Shown in pieces: positions 45,955 to 59,417 of a stretch of DNA of 64,000 nt. The position numbers and the translations under genes were made by a program. The stretch comes from Pilaira anomala (lineage: Eukaryota; Mucoromycota; Mucoromycetes; Mucorales; Mucoraceae), in NCBI GenBank assembly GCA_025716855.1, contig JAIXMQ010000005.1, forward strand, positions 248,001 through 312,000. Reading direction: 5' to 3'. The notes below the pieces were generated by a model. That model worked only from the letters and a program-made list of their open reading frames with translations, searched no databases and was not told the origin of the DNA. Positions within the stretch are counted from its first letter, which is position 1; every line of letters begins with the position of its first letter.

Positions 45955-47121
45955 ATGGAAAAGGCAAGAAAGGGTTTAAAACCCGTTAAACTTCCCTCTC
46001 GGTTATTTACTTCTTGGAAAACAATTATCGATAATTATGTATCTTTAAATAACACAAAGCTTATTCCAGTCGTTTTGACACTTCAAAAACTTATTGCTTG
46101 TCAAGAAGCTAACTATGACCAACAAGCACGTTGTATTAAAGAAGCTGGTAAAACTATATATTATATACATAACCAATGATAATAAAATGATATGTAACCA
46201 GTTAACAACTATCTGTATAGTCAAAAATATGCAAAAGAATGTTAGCGCCTTGAATAAATTAGAACCAGAAGAGTTGAAACAAATTAAATCGATTGTCGAG
46301 CCTATCGCCTCACTTGGTTATTTTGGAGCTTGTGAAAATTTATCTAGACGTACTTTTGTCCCACTTATCGAATCATCAATCCAATGTATTGGTGGAAACG
46401 ATACTATTACATTCGAAAAATATTATATGCAGTATATTTCTACAGAATCCAACGAACCAACATTTGAAGGAAAACCACTTTCACAAAGAGCTTTAACAAT
46501 TTATGCCACTTTAAGTTTCCCTCTTGGCCGTAACTTGATTATTGAAAACTATCAGCGTACCCTCAAGTTCTTGGTTCAAGGACTTCAAACTGCACAATAC
46601 CAGTTAAAGAACAATTCGACCCAAGTAGATCAATTTATGAACGATATCCAATTTACAGTAAAGACAGTTCTTGTCTTATTATCTAGACAATTAGAAGTCG
46701 CTCCTCGCATGTTTGAAAAAGTAGAGACGAATCAAAGAGATGCAGATGTGTTACTTTTAGGTGATTTGATTAAAACTTTATTAGATATTTGCGTGGATAC
46801 CAACACCTATATTAGAGAATGTAATCAAGTAGCCGGTATGGCTATTGGTGCATTTATCAATTTAGCAAATGATATTAAATTTGCTCAAGATTGGATACTT
46901 GGTTGGTTCTTTACAACTACCACAAATGCTACAGTGCAACATATAGAAACTGCATTAGGTGTATCTAAACCTTGTCAAAAATTAGTGGGTACTGAAGGTT
47001 GGACAAGTCGTGATGCACCTATGGTCTTTGCTTTAAGAGGTTTAGTTTCCAGCTTAAGAAAAGAAATCGTCATCCTCGATTGTCCTTCGCAATTATCTTT
47101 AGTCCTTGCTATTGAAAAGTA

Positions 47122-47179
<58 letters not shown>

Positions 47180-50100
47180 TAGTAAACTAACGCATATACG
47201 GTTTTTATTTTTATTTAAGTACACCTGCAAAGAATTTACAAGAAATCATTTTTACCAGTGTCGATTTATTCTGTGCCAGAGCAGAACTTGATTCATCCTG
47301 TAAAGTGATTGCATTTGAATCCATGGCAACTTGGTTACAACAAACCAAAGAAATGATGGAAAAGAACCCAGAATTAATGTCAGCCGTATCCGGGCCAGTG
47401 AACCCTCACAACATGAACGCATTAATTCAGTACGTTTGGGACCATTGGGACGACCCAACCGAATCCATTCAACACAAGGTTCGCACGATTTTTGAACTTT
47501 CTCTTGCGACCTTAGAAATCAAGTGCAAATCTAACCAACAACCTGAGGAATACAGACAATTTGTTCTCGCCTTATTAAAGAACTTGTTATCTATGGACTG
47601 GCATCGTAAAGTAAAATATTCACTTTTAAACATGTTGGTTGAAAAAGTCGAGACCGATGCATTTTTAAAGATTGAACCTCACTTGATTGATAAATGCTTA
47701 CATTCCATGGACAGTCTTGTCCTGTGTCCTCAAATCACTTTTTTCATCTTGGCTTTCTTATACCGTCGTGTACAGGATAAAGTACCAGGCTATGAGAAAT
47801 TCAAGGGCCATAACGAAAAAATCAAGACGACTCATCAAGATCCTGCCGTTATCAAAGCCATTACAGAATGGATTGAAGTCTGGGTAGGTCCTTTACTTCA
47901 ATGTTTAACTGCCTCTTCAGAATTATTACGTAAAAACGTCAGTGGATTTTTATTACAACCTTTATTTAAAGTCGGTCCTCAATCATTTTGGTACATTGTA
48001 CGTGTCTTACAAGACATGCAACATCCTTTATGGAAGACATTATTAAACCCTAAGCTTCGATTAAATGCTTTTATTGCAGTCTTGAAAGCTGGTAGGGGAT
48101 TAGATATTGTGGATGGTACAGCGTATACAGGTGATGCCATGCAAGATGGAAAGATCTCGGTCGATACATTGAAATTAGCTATTTATCATAGCGATTCTCA
48201 AGTACGTATGGATGTACTTGGTTTGCTTTGTGAGTCACGTAAAGCTACGGCTGAAGTAACACCTACCGAACTCGAGATGTTAAAACTCTTTATTCCACTC
48301 AACATGAACTCAACTGCACCCGAATTCCGTCAACAAATGTGTGCTCATCTCTCCAAGATCTTGACTCGTCTTCGTGGTAATCTTTACTCTCAGTACAGGA
48401 ACTATAAATCACTTCTTGTTTATGCCGAAAAGACGGAAGAAGGTAAAAAGAAACAGATTGCATTAGAGGAAGCCAAAGATATTTTGGTCATTATCGATCA
48501 AGCCAAATCGTTCTTGTTTTGGCTCTGTGATCATGTAGCAGAATCTCTTTATCCTGGTGCATCTTATCAACGTGTGGCTACTGCATTGCGTATCTTGAGC
48601 ATTACTGTCAAGATCTTTGGTGTGACCGAGTTACCTCCGATTGAAGGATTCACGGATCAACAACCTGATTTCCCGTTCCAGATGCCAATTGCTAACGCAC
48701 GTCTTTCTAAATTATTAATTGATGTCTTCTTAAACGCTTATGATTTCAACCGTGTACAAGCGTTTGAGATCTTGTGTCAATTCCCTAGTCCACTTCCTGG
48801 TATTGAGTCCAAGTCTGACGTCCAAGATTTACTCTGGTGGGGCCTAAATAACGTGGTCAGTACACGTGCTGGAGAAAGTGATAGTGGTGCGATGATCTTC
48901 CGTTTAATCTTTACAAAGTATGTGATTGGTCTTGGCTTTGATTTAAGTCCTGAACAAAACGTGATTGTTCAAACAAAGAAGCGTGAGAATGGCAATGCAG
49001 CCGTTGTGTTTACAGAGAGATTATTGAATTTACTCGAAAAGCAAGTGAATGTTGCTAAATCCAATATCTTATTAGCTGCTCAACAACATCCTATGCATGG
49101 CACTCTGTTGGCTCTTCAATACGTGTTTCAAGAATTGAATTATAACAGTGCAGATGTCAAGAATCACTTTGTAGCTTGGAGAAAGACCCATGCTCGTGCT
49201 ATTGCCTTGATTCATATTACTTGTGATACTGTGATGCCAGTCTTATCTGATCCTTCACCTGAAGGACAAGTGCCTACAGATTTTCATAAAGACGAAGATG
49301 TAGAGGAAGACGAAGAAGAGGAGATGGATGAAGAAAGCTCGGGACCTAAACATCAAGTTATTTTAAGTTGTTGTTGGCGTGCAGTTAAGGAAGCCAGTTC
49401 TTTATTACAAGTGATTGTATCTAAGGCACCTGCCTCACCTCAAGCTTCTGATGCTACTATTCTTACACACGAAGATCTTGTCAAGAGTGGCTCATTATTC
49501 CGTCACCTTTTAACGAACATTAGACATCGTGGTGCGTTCTCAGCTGTATATCCTGCTTATGTTTCTTTAAGTACTCGTTTGCTTACGTCCCATGATCCCT
49601 CCATTTCACAAATTCCTGCACGATGGTTACAAGAGAACTTGGATAGTTTAACCTCAAGTAATATCTCTATTACGCGTCGTAGTGCAGGTCTCCCTCTTTG
49701 TATTCTTGCTATTGTCAGTAGTGAACCCTCTGTCAAGAAGGATCTTTTGAGTAAGGCAATGAAGTATTTAATGAAACTTGCTCGTGAAGAACCACCTGTA
49801 GATGCAGATCAAAGAATCGATCTTCCTCAGGTTCATGCTTATAATATCATGCGTACTATTTTCATGGATTCTAAGTTGGGTACACATGTTTTAGAATATG
49901 CTTCAGATGGATTTTCACTTGCTATTAACGGGTTCTCATCTTTCAGGTAACATGAAAAAAAAAAGAGAGGGATCTTAAAACATATAAGAGTATATAGACG
50001 ACTGATATATGATTTTTTTTTTTCCATTCAATTTAGTTGGGCTATTCGTAACTGTTCTGTTATGTTATTTTCTACATTATTGCAAAGAACATTTGGTACA

Positions 50101-52403
50101 AAAAAGACAAGAGATGAACACAGTAGTGTCAACACTTTAACCGGTCGAGAATTCTTTGTTCGATTTCCGGATCTTCATCCTTACCTTTTAAAGGAACTGA
50201 GAGTTGCAGTGGATCAGTTATTAAAGGATTCGTTAGCGGCCAGTGTTCATCCTGGACTGTATCCAATTTTAACGCTTTTATCACGTATGCAACCTTCTAC
50301 GGAAGACGTGAAGGAGGAAGAAAGGATCCTGAGTCCTTTTATTCCGTTAGTGATGCCTTGTGCAGCGAGTGCGATTTACAAAACGCGTGAGATGGCAGCC
50401 AGAGCCCTTGTGCCTTTGGTGTTGGAGGTAGTGCCTACGGTCAAATACTTATTCGGAATTACAAATACAACCACACAAAATGAAATTCATGGTAGATTAC
50501 TTCAAGTTCAATTCTTGTTACGTGGACATTTTTATACTGGTTCAGATAATATGATGCAAGCGTATCGAGAATTTATTCAGGAGATGCCAGAGTTGATGAT
50601 TTGTATGTTGGAGTTGTTGCGTGAACATAGGTTTTGTAATATGAATAGTGCTTTGCTTTTGAATATTGTAAGTGAGTTCTTTTTTGACACCAAGTGGATG
50701 ACAACTGGAGGAAAAGATAAAGAAATGACTGATGGTAAATAGTATATTATTTTAAGTAAGATATAAGGAAAATTTTTAATCATGTTTTTTTATTTAGAAT
50801 TAATTCAACTTTCAAATGAAAAGTTCAGTCAGGTTCGTATCTTTGCAAAGGAACATTGTATGGTTTCTATTAAAGAAGACCAAGTCTCTGGCATTGGGTC
50901 CTACTTACTTCGTGAAGCGATGGCCAATATCACTGTGATGGGTACATTGAACAAACCTGAAGCGAACGTAAACGAGCTTTTGTTCTTATTAGAAGACCGT
51001 GATTACGAAGTACGTCTCTTGGTCTTACAAAAGCTCTTGACCTATTTCACTCGTTACCCTAACCAACAAGGCCATGCACAATTACAAAGCATTCTTGTAC
51101 AAAGAACATTTGGAGGTGAAGAGAGTTTGAACTGTTATGTCTTGACAGCTAAACTTTTAATGGTCCTTTGCCCTCAAAACCCTTATCCTTTGAACACCGC
51201 AGTTCCATTTAGTTTAGAAGACTATTGGAATGCACTTGTAATTCAATTTGCAGAAAAGAGAGCGTTATCGGTGACCGAATCCGTTCTTCCGTTATTAGGT
51301 GCTTTACTTTCTCAAATCCTTCATCAGCAAGCTTCCGTGGACACAAAGTGGGTACAAGGTTGTCTTGTGAGATGGAGTGGATATATTGAAAAATACAGTC
51401 AAAAGGAGATTACATTACCTTTACGTGAAGCGGTGGTCAAGTCACTTCAGTTCACTTCAACACAAGTGTTTGGAAGTACTTTAGAGATGAATCATAAGGA
51501 AGATGCGAGAGTGATAGCGGCTTTGGCTATGACTCAGCTTTTGCAGGATGATGATGTAGATGTACGTGATGATACAGCTTGTATTGTTTCAGAGGCGCTT
51601 GCGTTGCCTGCACCTGTTCATCATGAACGTGCTCTTGAGTTGGTTCATAAGTATTTGACGGATCGTTTTGAACAATCTCAATTATTAGCGTCTGCACTTC
51701 AAAACACACTTCTTGGACCTGAATCATTACGTAAGTTTTACATGTTTATATATATATGTATATAAAAGAGGCTAATATTACATATTTAGAAACTGTATGG
51801 GATAATGAGCTTTGTCAATCCAAGGTTTTGTTTGCAAAGGAAGATCCTAATATTTTCAAGGAAGATTTAATTGATGTACAATGGGCTCATGTTGATTTGG
51901 ATACACTTTATATCAAGCACGCAGCAACACAAAAGGTTGATTTAGAAGCTATCAAGAGTAGATTACAACAGCTTTCCGCTTTAAGTCAATCTTTAAAGAA
52001 TATGTCTAGAACGGTATATATATATATTTAAAAGGGGGCTTTATATGATGATTCTTTGCTGATGATTAACTTTTTTTTTTAAACATAGTTTATGCAAAAT
52101 GGACCATTTGGTATCACATCAAGAGCTACTATCTTTATGGCATGTTATAGAAATATTTTATGGTTATATAGTGAAGTAGAGTTATTAGATCAAGTTGATC
52201 AAGGGCTTTTGACTGCTTTGATAGAACTTTCGAGAGCACTTGAAGAATTAAAAGAAGATTGGGTACATCCTTTAATCTGGCAACTCTTGCGTGGTGATGT
52301 TGGATTGTATTCTAAAATTCGGTTTGTTTTAAAGCGTCATCAAGGACCTGTTGTTTTTGACAAGATGTTTTTGCTTGCGCCTGATTCTAAATGTTTAAAA
52401 TAA
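45955..52403 (+). CDS. TRM732: THADA/TRM732 homologue (DUF2428), tRNA 2'-O-methylation cofactor
   Basis: Seven exons (45955-46147, 46221-47118, 47220-49946, 50037-50734, 50798-51730, 51790-52013, 52089-52403) sum to 5988 nt, 1995 aa, an expected size for this giant HEAT-repeat family. Characteristic DUF2428 blocks include HPMHGTLLALQYVFQELNYN, VMPVLSDPSPEGQVP, VILSCCWRAVKEASSLLQVI, HRGAFSAVYPAYVSLSTRLL and ISITRRSAGLPLCILAIVSS. The protein is solenoid-like throughout. Yeast Trm732 partners with the methyltransferase Trm7 to methylate position 32 of the tRNA anticodon loop; human THADA is the orthologue. The intact frame over nearly 2000 codons indicates a functional gene. The intron at 47119-47219 contains a (GA)24 microsatellite. 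Confidence 0.88.
47125..47172 (+). repeat. (GA)24 microsatellite in THADA intron
   Basis: Perfect dinucleotide GA repeat starting six bases after the 5' splice site of the second intron and filling half of it. It is likely length-polymorphic. Confidence 0.9.
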
Positions 52404-53232
52404 ATAATGAAAGGGTAAAATCAGATTTGCCTTATTAGGAAAGACGTTTTATTTTTTATGCAGCGGTTATTTGATTCTATATATATGTACACTTTTAAAT
52501 AAAGTGATGATGTGGCAGTAGTTCATTTCCATCTCTCTGTATAATAATAAAAGAGAGAAGTTGAAGTGGAAAGGACTTGGAATTTAAGCGGGGGCATTGT
52601 CGTAGTTCATACAAATTGATATTCTAAAGCAGGTGAGTCGTACCTGTATTACAATACTCAATATTTCACGCGTTTTTTTTTTTTTTTTTTTAAAAAAAAG
52701 AAAAAAGTGGCGTTGTAAAGTTCTCGGATTTTTTTTTTTTTTAAAAAAAAAAGAAAAGTAATAGAAGAAGAGAAAGGAAAAGGGATGGAATAGCCTCGGT
52801 TAGCTTGAGAATTATTATTAGGAGATGTTTTAAAACGTACTGACAACCTTTTTACACAACGCCTCTTTTTTGAATTTTGACCCAGCCCCCGGGCCTTCCT
52901 CCAATCAGTCGCTTTTGATCTTGTTTACTATTTTACAAAAAAAAACACAATTTTATTTTATTTCGAAAAGAAAGAATTTTTATGCTTCTTTTTATACAAA
53001 AGAGTAAGTAAGAAAGAGAGAGAAAGAGAGAGAAAGAAAGGGGGGAAAAAAGCAGACGTAAGGGGTGTGTGTGTGTGTGTGTGTGTGTTTGTGGGTAAGG
53101 GGGTTAGTTTTTTTGAAAGATGAACATGATATAATAAAAAAGAGAGGGAGAGAGAGAGGAAAAGAGAAAAAAAAAATTTTTTTATGTATAATGTATATAA
53201 TATATATGTATATATATATATATATATATATT
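52404..53232. other. convergent 3' region with duplicated T/A inverted tracts
   Basis: 829 bp between the THADA and RhoGDI stop codons. Two successive units of a long T run followed by an A run sit at about 52673-52698 and 52730-52753. A (GT)n tract at about 53065-53088 and a (TA)n tract at about 53207-53230 follow. No gene seen. Confidence 0.55.
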
Positions 53233-54277
53233 TTACCAGTCCTTCTTGATATCAAAAGACCAGTTCCATTCCATATGAGAAACACCATCATCATCAACAA
53301 ACTTACTCTGTGTGAAACGAAAATATATAAATAAATAAATCAGGGTGAATAAAAAAAAAATATAGGAGTGATAGGGATTTTTTTTTTTTTTTTTTTTTTT
53401 TACCTTGGCATCATAATGACCTCTAGCAAGCATACCTGAAGGTGCTTCTTCAGCCAAGAACTTCTTTTCATAAGCTTCAGCAGAAGGACCATAACTACCA
53501 ATCATCTCCTCGGTCTTGTCAACTAAAAAGAAAGAGTTAAGCATCTATAATTTTTAATATAATTCAACTTTCTTTCTTTACCTCTGATACCCTTTCTCTT
53601 GACTACTTGCAAGTACTTTAAACCAGAAACAACATCATGTTGAACTCTAGTTTTTTTTTTATATAAGTTATACATAATCGCGCGTTTTTTTTTTATACGT
53701 ATAAGTAATTTACCTGAATTTAACCTTCATACGATATTCAACACCTTCTTTAATAGTGAATGGTGTGTTCTTGGCTTGATCAATAGCCTCTGATTTTGAA
53801 TATTCAAGGTCAGTTATTACGAAAATAAGGGCAAAGAAAGGGATTATATTGTTTATTACCTGGTGTAGATAAATCGACCATAACATCAGTACGACCTTCG
53901 ACTTCAAGAGCAATATATTCAACAATAACCTTTTTTTTTAAAAAAAAAAAAATGTTGTTACTTTTTCATGTAAAAAAAAAAAAAAATACGCATAAAGATA
54001 TTTATAAAAAGACTTACTCTACGGGGATCATCATGAGGACCAGCTTTTTTTTTTTGATAAAAACGATAAGTATATGTGTGTATATATATATAAATAATAA
54101 TAATAACTTACTTTGACCAGTAGCTTTGTTTAAACCGAGAGATTCCTTCCACTTGTTTAAAGACTCATCTCCAGCATCTAATGTTTGATAGTCTTCAAGT
54201 GTCTTCTTTTCTCCTGGCTTATAACCTGTAGTTTGGGTAGGTGCAAGGTCGTCGTCTTCATGATGATGTTCAGTCAT
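53233..54277 (-). CDS. RDI1: Rho GDP-dissociation inhibitor (RhoGDI)
   Basis: Seven exons (54112-54277, 54018-54043, 53860-53929, 53714-53789, 53582-53646, 53404-53522, 53233-53307) sum to 597 nt, 198 aa, matching yeast Rdi1 length. The acidic N-terminal arm ([35 protein letters not shown]) is followed by the immunoglobulin-like fold. That fold includes [47 protein letters not shown] and the C-terminal [14 protein letters not shown]. It extracts prenylated Rho/Cdc42 GTPases from membranes and keeps them GDP-bound in the cytosol. The adjacent upstream gene encodes a BEM1-type Cdc42 scaffold on the same strand, 323 bp away. Several introns contain T/A homopolymers. Confidence 0.96.
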
Positions 54278-54600
54278 TGTTCAAAAGATGTTTAAAAAAA
54301 AAATAATTAATAAAAAAAAAAAAAAAAAAAAGAAAGGAAAAGAAGAAGAAAAAAATAAAATATTTAAAAATAAAAATAGACGGAGGTTAAATAGTTTATA
54401 AACAAAAATAAAACGTGTTTTTTTTTTAAATGGTAAAGGTTGTACAAAAAATAATAATAATAATAATAATAATAATAAGAAAAAAAAAGTGTATAGTAAA
54501 AAAAAAAAAAAAATAGTAGTAGTAGTAGTAGTGGTAGTAGTTAGTAGCAGTAGTATAGTAAAAGGTAAGTAAGTAATAGTAAAAGTGATATAAAAAAGTA

Positions 54601-55265
54601 TTAAGAAGCAACCACAGTTAACTTTCCTAAATGAATAGCAGATTCAAATGCTTCTGTACTTAGTGAATTTAATTCAGTTCCGTCTTTGAATTTAAGTTGT
54701 GCATCAAATCCAAGTCGATCAAGTATTTTAGATTCCAGTAAATTTAAAGTGATGTTAGCTGGTACTTTGATTGCAAATATTTCATCTTTATAAACAATCT
54801 TTACTTTCACTGATGTTTTTGTATTTGTTGTTGGTGTGGTAGGTGTAATAGGTGTAATGGGTGTTGCTACGTTACTATAAATATTTGAAATAGGTCTTCC
54901 ACTACTTGGATCAATATCTGTCTCAATATCTCCTTCATGAATACCAAACAATTGATCTTGAACCCAGGCACTTTCTGACAAGTATCTAGGTAACTTTAAA
55001 AGGTCATCACAGTACCTTGATAAATCTCGAGCACGACCAGCTATTAATAAATAAATAAAAACACGTGAATAAACAAATATAATTATATATATATATATAA
55101 CATACTGTACCTGTAATTTCATCATTTACTGTATCTAATGGTCCTGGCATATAAGGTAAAATTCTTTCTCGATCTCTTTTGCCTGCTTCTGTTGGAAATT
55201 CTTGTAGAAAGTTCATTTGAAAATCATAAAAATCTGATATAAATAAAATGGTTTTGTCAGTTGAA

Positions 55266-55300
<35 letters not shown>

Positions 55301-56417
55301 ATTAGAAATATATAACTTACCATCATATAATCGATACAACACACGATGTTTATCATTTGCTAAAGTAGCAAATACAATAAACCAATACTGATCACCTTCT
55401 AAAATATGAGAATCAATGTAAGCCGAAACAACGATAGAACCAGCATCTGTCTGTCTTCTTGGTGTAGATAGAGTAGAAGTAGGTACAGGAGATTCTAACA
55501 AGGAAGAAGAAGAAGTATTGACAAGATGCGTCATACCATAATTATTCAACATGGTATCAGGATGTGGATTATCTTTCATATCATAATAATCATCTACAGG
55601 GTCATTGTCATGTTCATCATGAATTGATACATGTTGCATTTGATATTCAATCTTTCCTAAAGAAATACTAGATGCTTCATAACCTTGAGTTTGTTTCTTC
55701 CAATCTTCTACGTTTGGAAATACGCCATTAGACAAAGACGAAGAAGGTGAATGCATTAAATCATTCTTCACCGTGCGTCCTGTAGATGCATCTCGAATAT
55801 CCACAAATGATACTGGGATCAATCCCGGCCCACCTAATCTACCTATCGGTTTCGCTACGAACCATTCGGCATTGGATTGTGCAATAATGATAATTGGTTC
55901 ACCTGCTTTAGCATCTAATTCATCTGATCGTTCTGCTTGAAAGTCGTATAATACAATACCGTATAAGGGTTGAGGTTTAGGTTGAGTTTGTGCTTTAAAA
56001 GTTTTTTTTTTTAGTGTGAGTGAATATCATCATCATAATAATAATATTAGTAAACTTACTGTCAATATGGTCTTCTCGTTTTTGAACAGAATCAACCATA
56101 GCTCGTTCATGTTTCTCTAATACTTGAAAGTAAGGTACGGGTACAATACCACGTGAATTACTGATAGGATTAAAAGCTTCATAAAAATTATTATCGATAG
56201 GAGCTCCAGTCGCACCTGTCACTAAGAAAAAATCACCTCGATTGAAAGATAATTCGTTTGGACTTTGTGCTTGGTAATCGTATAAAGCCTTGATGACTTT
56301 TTTAGGTGCAGACGTTGTAGTTTGAATGACGGGTGTAGAGATCTTGTTCTTGACAACAGATAATCGTGCCGATCTTAAACTACGTGGTACTTTTACTTTT
56401 TCTTTTGGTAAAAACAT
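54601..56417 (-). CDS. BEM1: BEM1/Scd2-type polarity scaffold (SH3-SH3-PX-PB1)
   Basis: Four exons (56060-56417, 55321-55992, 55111-55233, 54601-55040) sum to 1593 nt, 530 aa. First SH3 at about 38-100 (VIKALYDYQAQSPNELSFNR, SRGIVPVPYFQVL). Second SH3 at about 130-195 (YGIVLYDFQAERSDELDAKA, GLIPVSFVDI). A PX domain at about 305-420 (YIDSHILEGDQYWFIVFATL, LYRLYDDFYDFQMNFLQEFP, LSRYCDDLLKLPRYLSES). A C-terminal PB1 domain at about 450-530 (VKVKIVYKDEIFAIKVPANI, KFKDGTELNSLS). This exact order defines Bem1/Scd2, which tethers the Cdc42 GEF (via PB1) and PAK kinases (via SH3) at sites of polar growth. Its neighbour is RhoGDI, another Cdc42 regulator. Confidence 0.96.
55269..55298. repeat. (CA)n microsatellite in BEM1 intron
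   Basis: About 15 CA units within the second intron of the BEM1-like gene. Confidence 0.85.
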
Positions 56418-58434
56418 GATGAAAGAAAAAAAAAATAAAAAAGAGAGAGAGAAAGGGGAGAAATAAACAACTGAAAAAAAAAAAAGAGCGGATTATTAAA
56501 AAGTGTATGACAAAAAAAAAAAAAAAGGGATCCAGTTTTTTAATGATTTTCTTTTATATGTTTCCCCTTGTCATGCCACTTGGATATAAAAATATATTAA
56601 AGTGAGCTGTTTGTCATGGTAACAAGATTTTCTTCTGTTTTTACTACTTGTGAGTAATTCCCAGATTGTTTTGATATTTTTTTGGGTTTTATTGTATTTT
56701 TATGTGTAACGTTTTTAGTTGAAAAAAAAAAGACATGAGCTTTTGTGTTAGGTAATACTGAATCAAATTAGTTTTTTTTTTTTTTTTTTTTTTTTTTTTG
56801 AGTATAACTGGATATTTTGATCTTATGAAATGATCGCAATCATGAGAAGGACCCTTTTTTTTAAAAAATTGATCATTGTTGTCTAGTAATATAATGCAGT
56901 GTAAATTAATGTTTTCCTATTTTTGTGTACGACGATTTTTTGTTCTTTTTATATCAATGTCTCTTTTTTTTTTTTGCGTGTAGGTTTTATACTTCTTTTC
57001 TATTGATATATTTCTTTTCTAAAATTATAGTGTGATATGTGTGTATAGCCTTATTAAACCAATTAAACAGTTTCTGTGTACAATCAATTTTTTTTTTTTT
57101 TTTTTAGTGGTTATAACTCTTCAATGATGCTGAAATCAGTTAATTGGTGTATATAGATTAAATCTCTCGTTAAACTTCTTTAAAAAAAGGCAACATTTTT
57201 TATATAGTTTCTGGTATAATTCATATTTTAATTTCATAAAGCAAATAGTACATATATTCACGTTTCTATTAGTTTATATAATTAATTTCTGAATAAAGAA
57301 ATTTTTGTTTATAATCGATCTCTGTGTGTTGACAAAGTAATACCTTCACTCCAAACATCCAGCTTACTTTAAATTAAAGTAGTAGTAGTTAATGCATACA
57401 AATGACTCAATATTATTATGTAAAAAAAAAAAAAATAAAAAAAAAAAGAATGTTCTGGCTATTCAACTCTATAGGTGAGAAATAAAAAAAAATTAATAAC
57501 AAAAACTAAAAATACGTTTTAGTCGTTATGACTTCACATTAAATTTTTTGTTTTGTTTATGTTTTAAAAAAATCAACTTTTCAACTTGATTGACCCCCTA
57601 TTTTTGCATGAAAAAAAAAATCATATCGTGTAACAAAATCCTTTCTTTTAAAACAGGCAGAAAACCTTGACATATTATTACAAAAATGTGTATTTTTTAT
57701 ACATCTCAAGTGCTCGGGAAGATTATAAAAAAGGAGAGAGTGATGACCAAAAGTTCATTTTATCATGTTTGAAGAGAAAGGGAAAGGAAATTGAGTTTGT
57801 TTACGAGAGGTAACACAAGACTAAATAGTGGGAGCATTTTTTGCTGGTATATTTTTGTTTATACATAGCTTTTTCAGTTAAGGATACGATTATAAGTAAT
57901 ATACGTATTTCAAATTTTTGCTAATAAGAAACAAGCGATGGTATAAAAAATTATCTGCTGTAAATTTGACAGCCTTCAAGGAAACTTTTTTTTTTTTTTG
58001 TATTTTTTCTTCATGTAAAAAAGTAAATAAAATAAAAAACGTCATTACAACATAAACACATCTGAAACTGATAGACATGCACATATTCACATGATAAAAA
58101 AAAGCTGTCGTCTTGGAAACATATAAATAGGCCAACTTTTTTCTATCTTTTTTTTTTTTTTTTTCTAAAAAAATTATGTATTGTGTATTCATGTTAAAGA
58201 ACAAAGTTTTGTAAAAACAAATCAAGATTTTCTTTTTATTCAGCAAAGCATACATAAACCACTATTTTTTTTTTTTATAGTAAAAAAGGCCCAAGCTTAA
58301 AAAGCCTAACAATTTTTTTTTTGTCATAATAGTATTTGCACAAAGTTTATTTAATTTTGTCTATGATAAAAAGTATATCAGACAGAATTAAAAAGGTGAA
58401 TCTTAAATCACATAACCAAATACATTTTAATCAA
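56418..58434. other. 2 kb intergenic region upstream of BEM1-like gene
   Basis: AT-rich with poly-T runs (about 56771-56799 and 57089-57105). Open stretches on the minus strand near 57890-58255 are lysine/phenylalanine-rich from homopolymers and have no homology signal. It must include the BEM1 promoter and the OPT 3'UTR. Confidence 0.5.
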
Positions 58435-58515
58435 CTAAGTACAGTTCGCACAACACTGATCTATATACTTCAAATCTTATATGCATATAAATATGAAGTA
58501 AGTATTTATGCGACC

Positions 58516-58547
<32 letters not shown>

Positions 58548-59382
58548 TCTTATTACCTGTTCTATTACCCCACCAAGAAGGAAAAGGGTAAGATATGCCG
58601 CTTGCTCCTCCATATAGACCCATAGCAATGATAAATACCATCAATGATGTACCTGAATCCAAAGCTGTCGAGATCAAGTAATTATATTTAACAAACCAAG
58701 TCGTATGACGACGCTTGATATAGTATTGAGACACCACAATCAGAATAAAAGAAACAGTGATCCAGCTACTAGCAGCTCCAGGGATGACTGTCATGCCCAC
58801 TAATATCATGGGGATATTGATATATTTGTAACCAATTTTTGGAAAACGTTTGTGAAGGTACCAACAAGGCACAGGTAAAACAAACCCAATCTAGTTTTAA
58901 AGAAAAAGTAAGCCAAAAAAAAAAAAAAAAAAAAAAAGAAACTTAAAGAAAAAAAAAACATTTTACCAAAAAGGCCCAAAGAATAATATAATAATCTGTA
59001 CCAGGTCCAAACATATGTAAAGGCCCGATTGCTCCCCAAGTAATAGCGGCAGAATTAATTGTTTGAGGCGTAGCACCGTTCCAAATATTACTTCCTACAG
59101 GATTTAATAGAATTTCTCTTTGAGAATTAACAACACTCTAAAAAGAAAAATACAGTCAGTGATGTAGCCATCTTTGATCATTGATATATCAATTCTTTAC
59201 ATGATTCACAATATAGTTAAAAATACACCCGATTAATGTTCCTAACATTTGGTTCAAGAAGATAGCACGGGGCGGTACCTTTAAATAGTGACCAATCTTT
59301 AAATCGCACGCCATCGTGCCTGCTTGACTTAACGTATTATAACCTAACGTTTTAAAGTACATATTTGCCACTATTTAAAATT

Positions 59383-59417
<35 letters not shown>

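Noticed and set aside
53065..53334. Plus-strand Cys/Val frame from GT repeat
   Set aside because: Arises from translating (GT)n and (TA)n microsatellites.
57890..58255. Minus-strand 121-residue reading frame
   Set aside because: Made of homopolymer-derived Lys and Phe with no conserved block.
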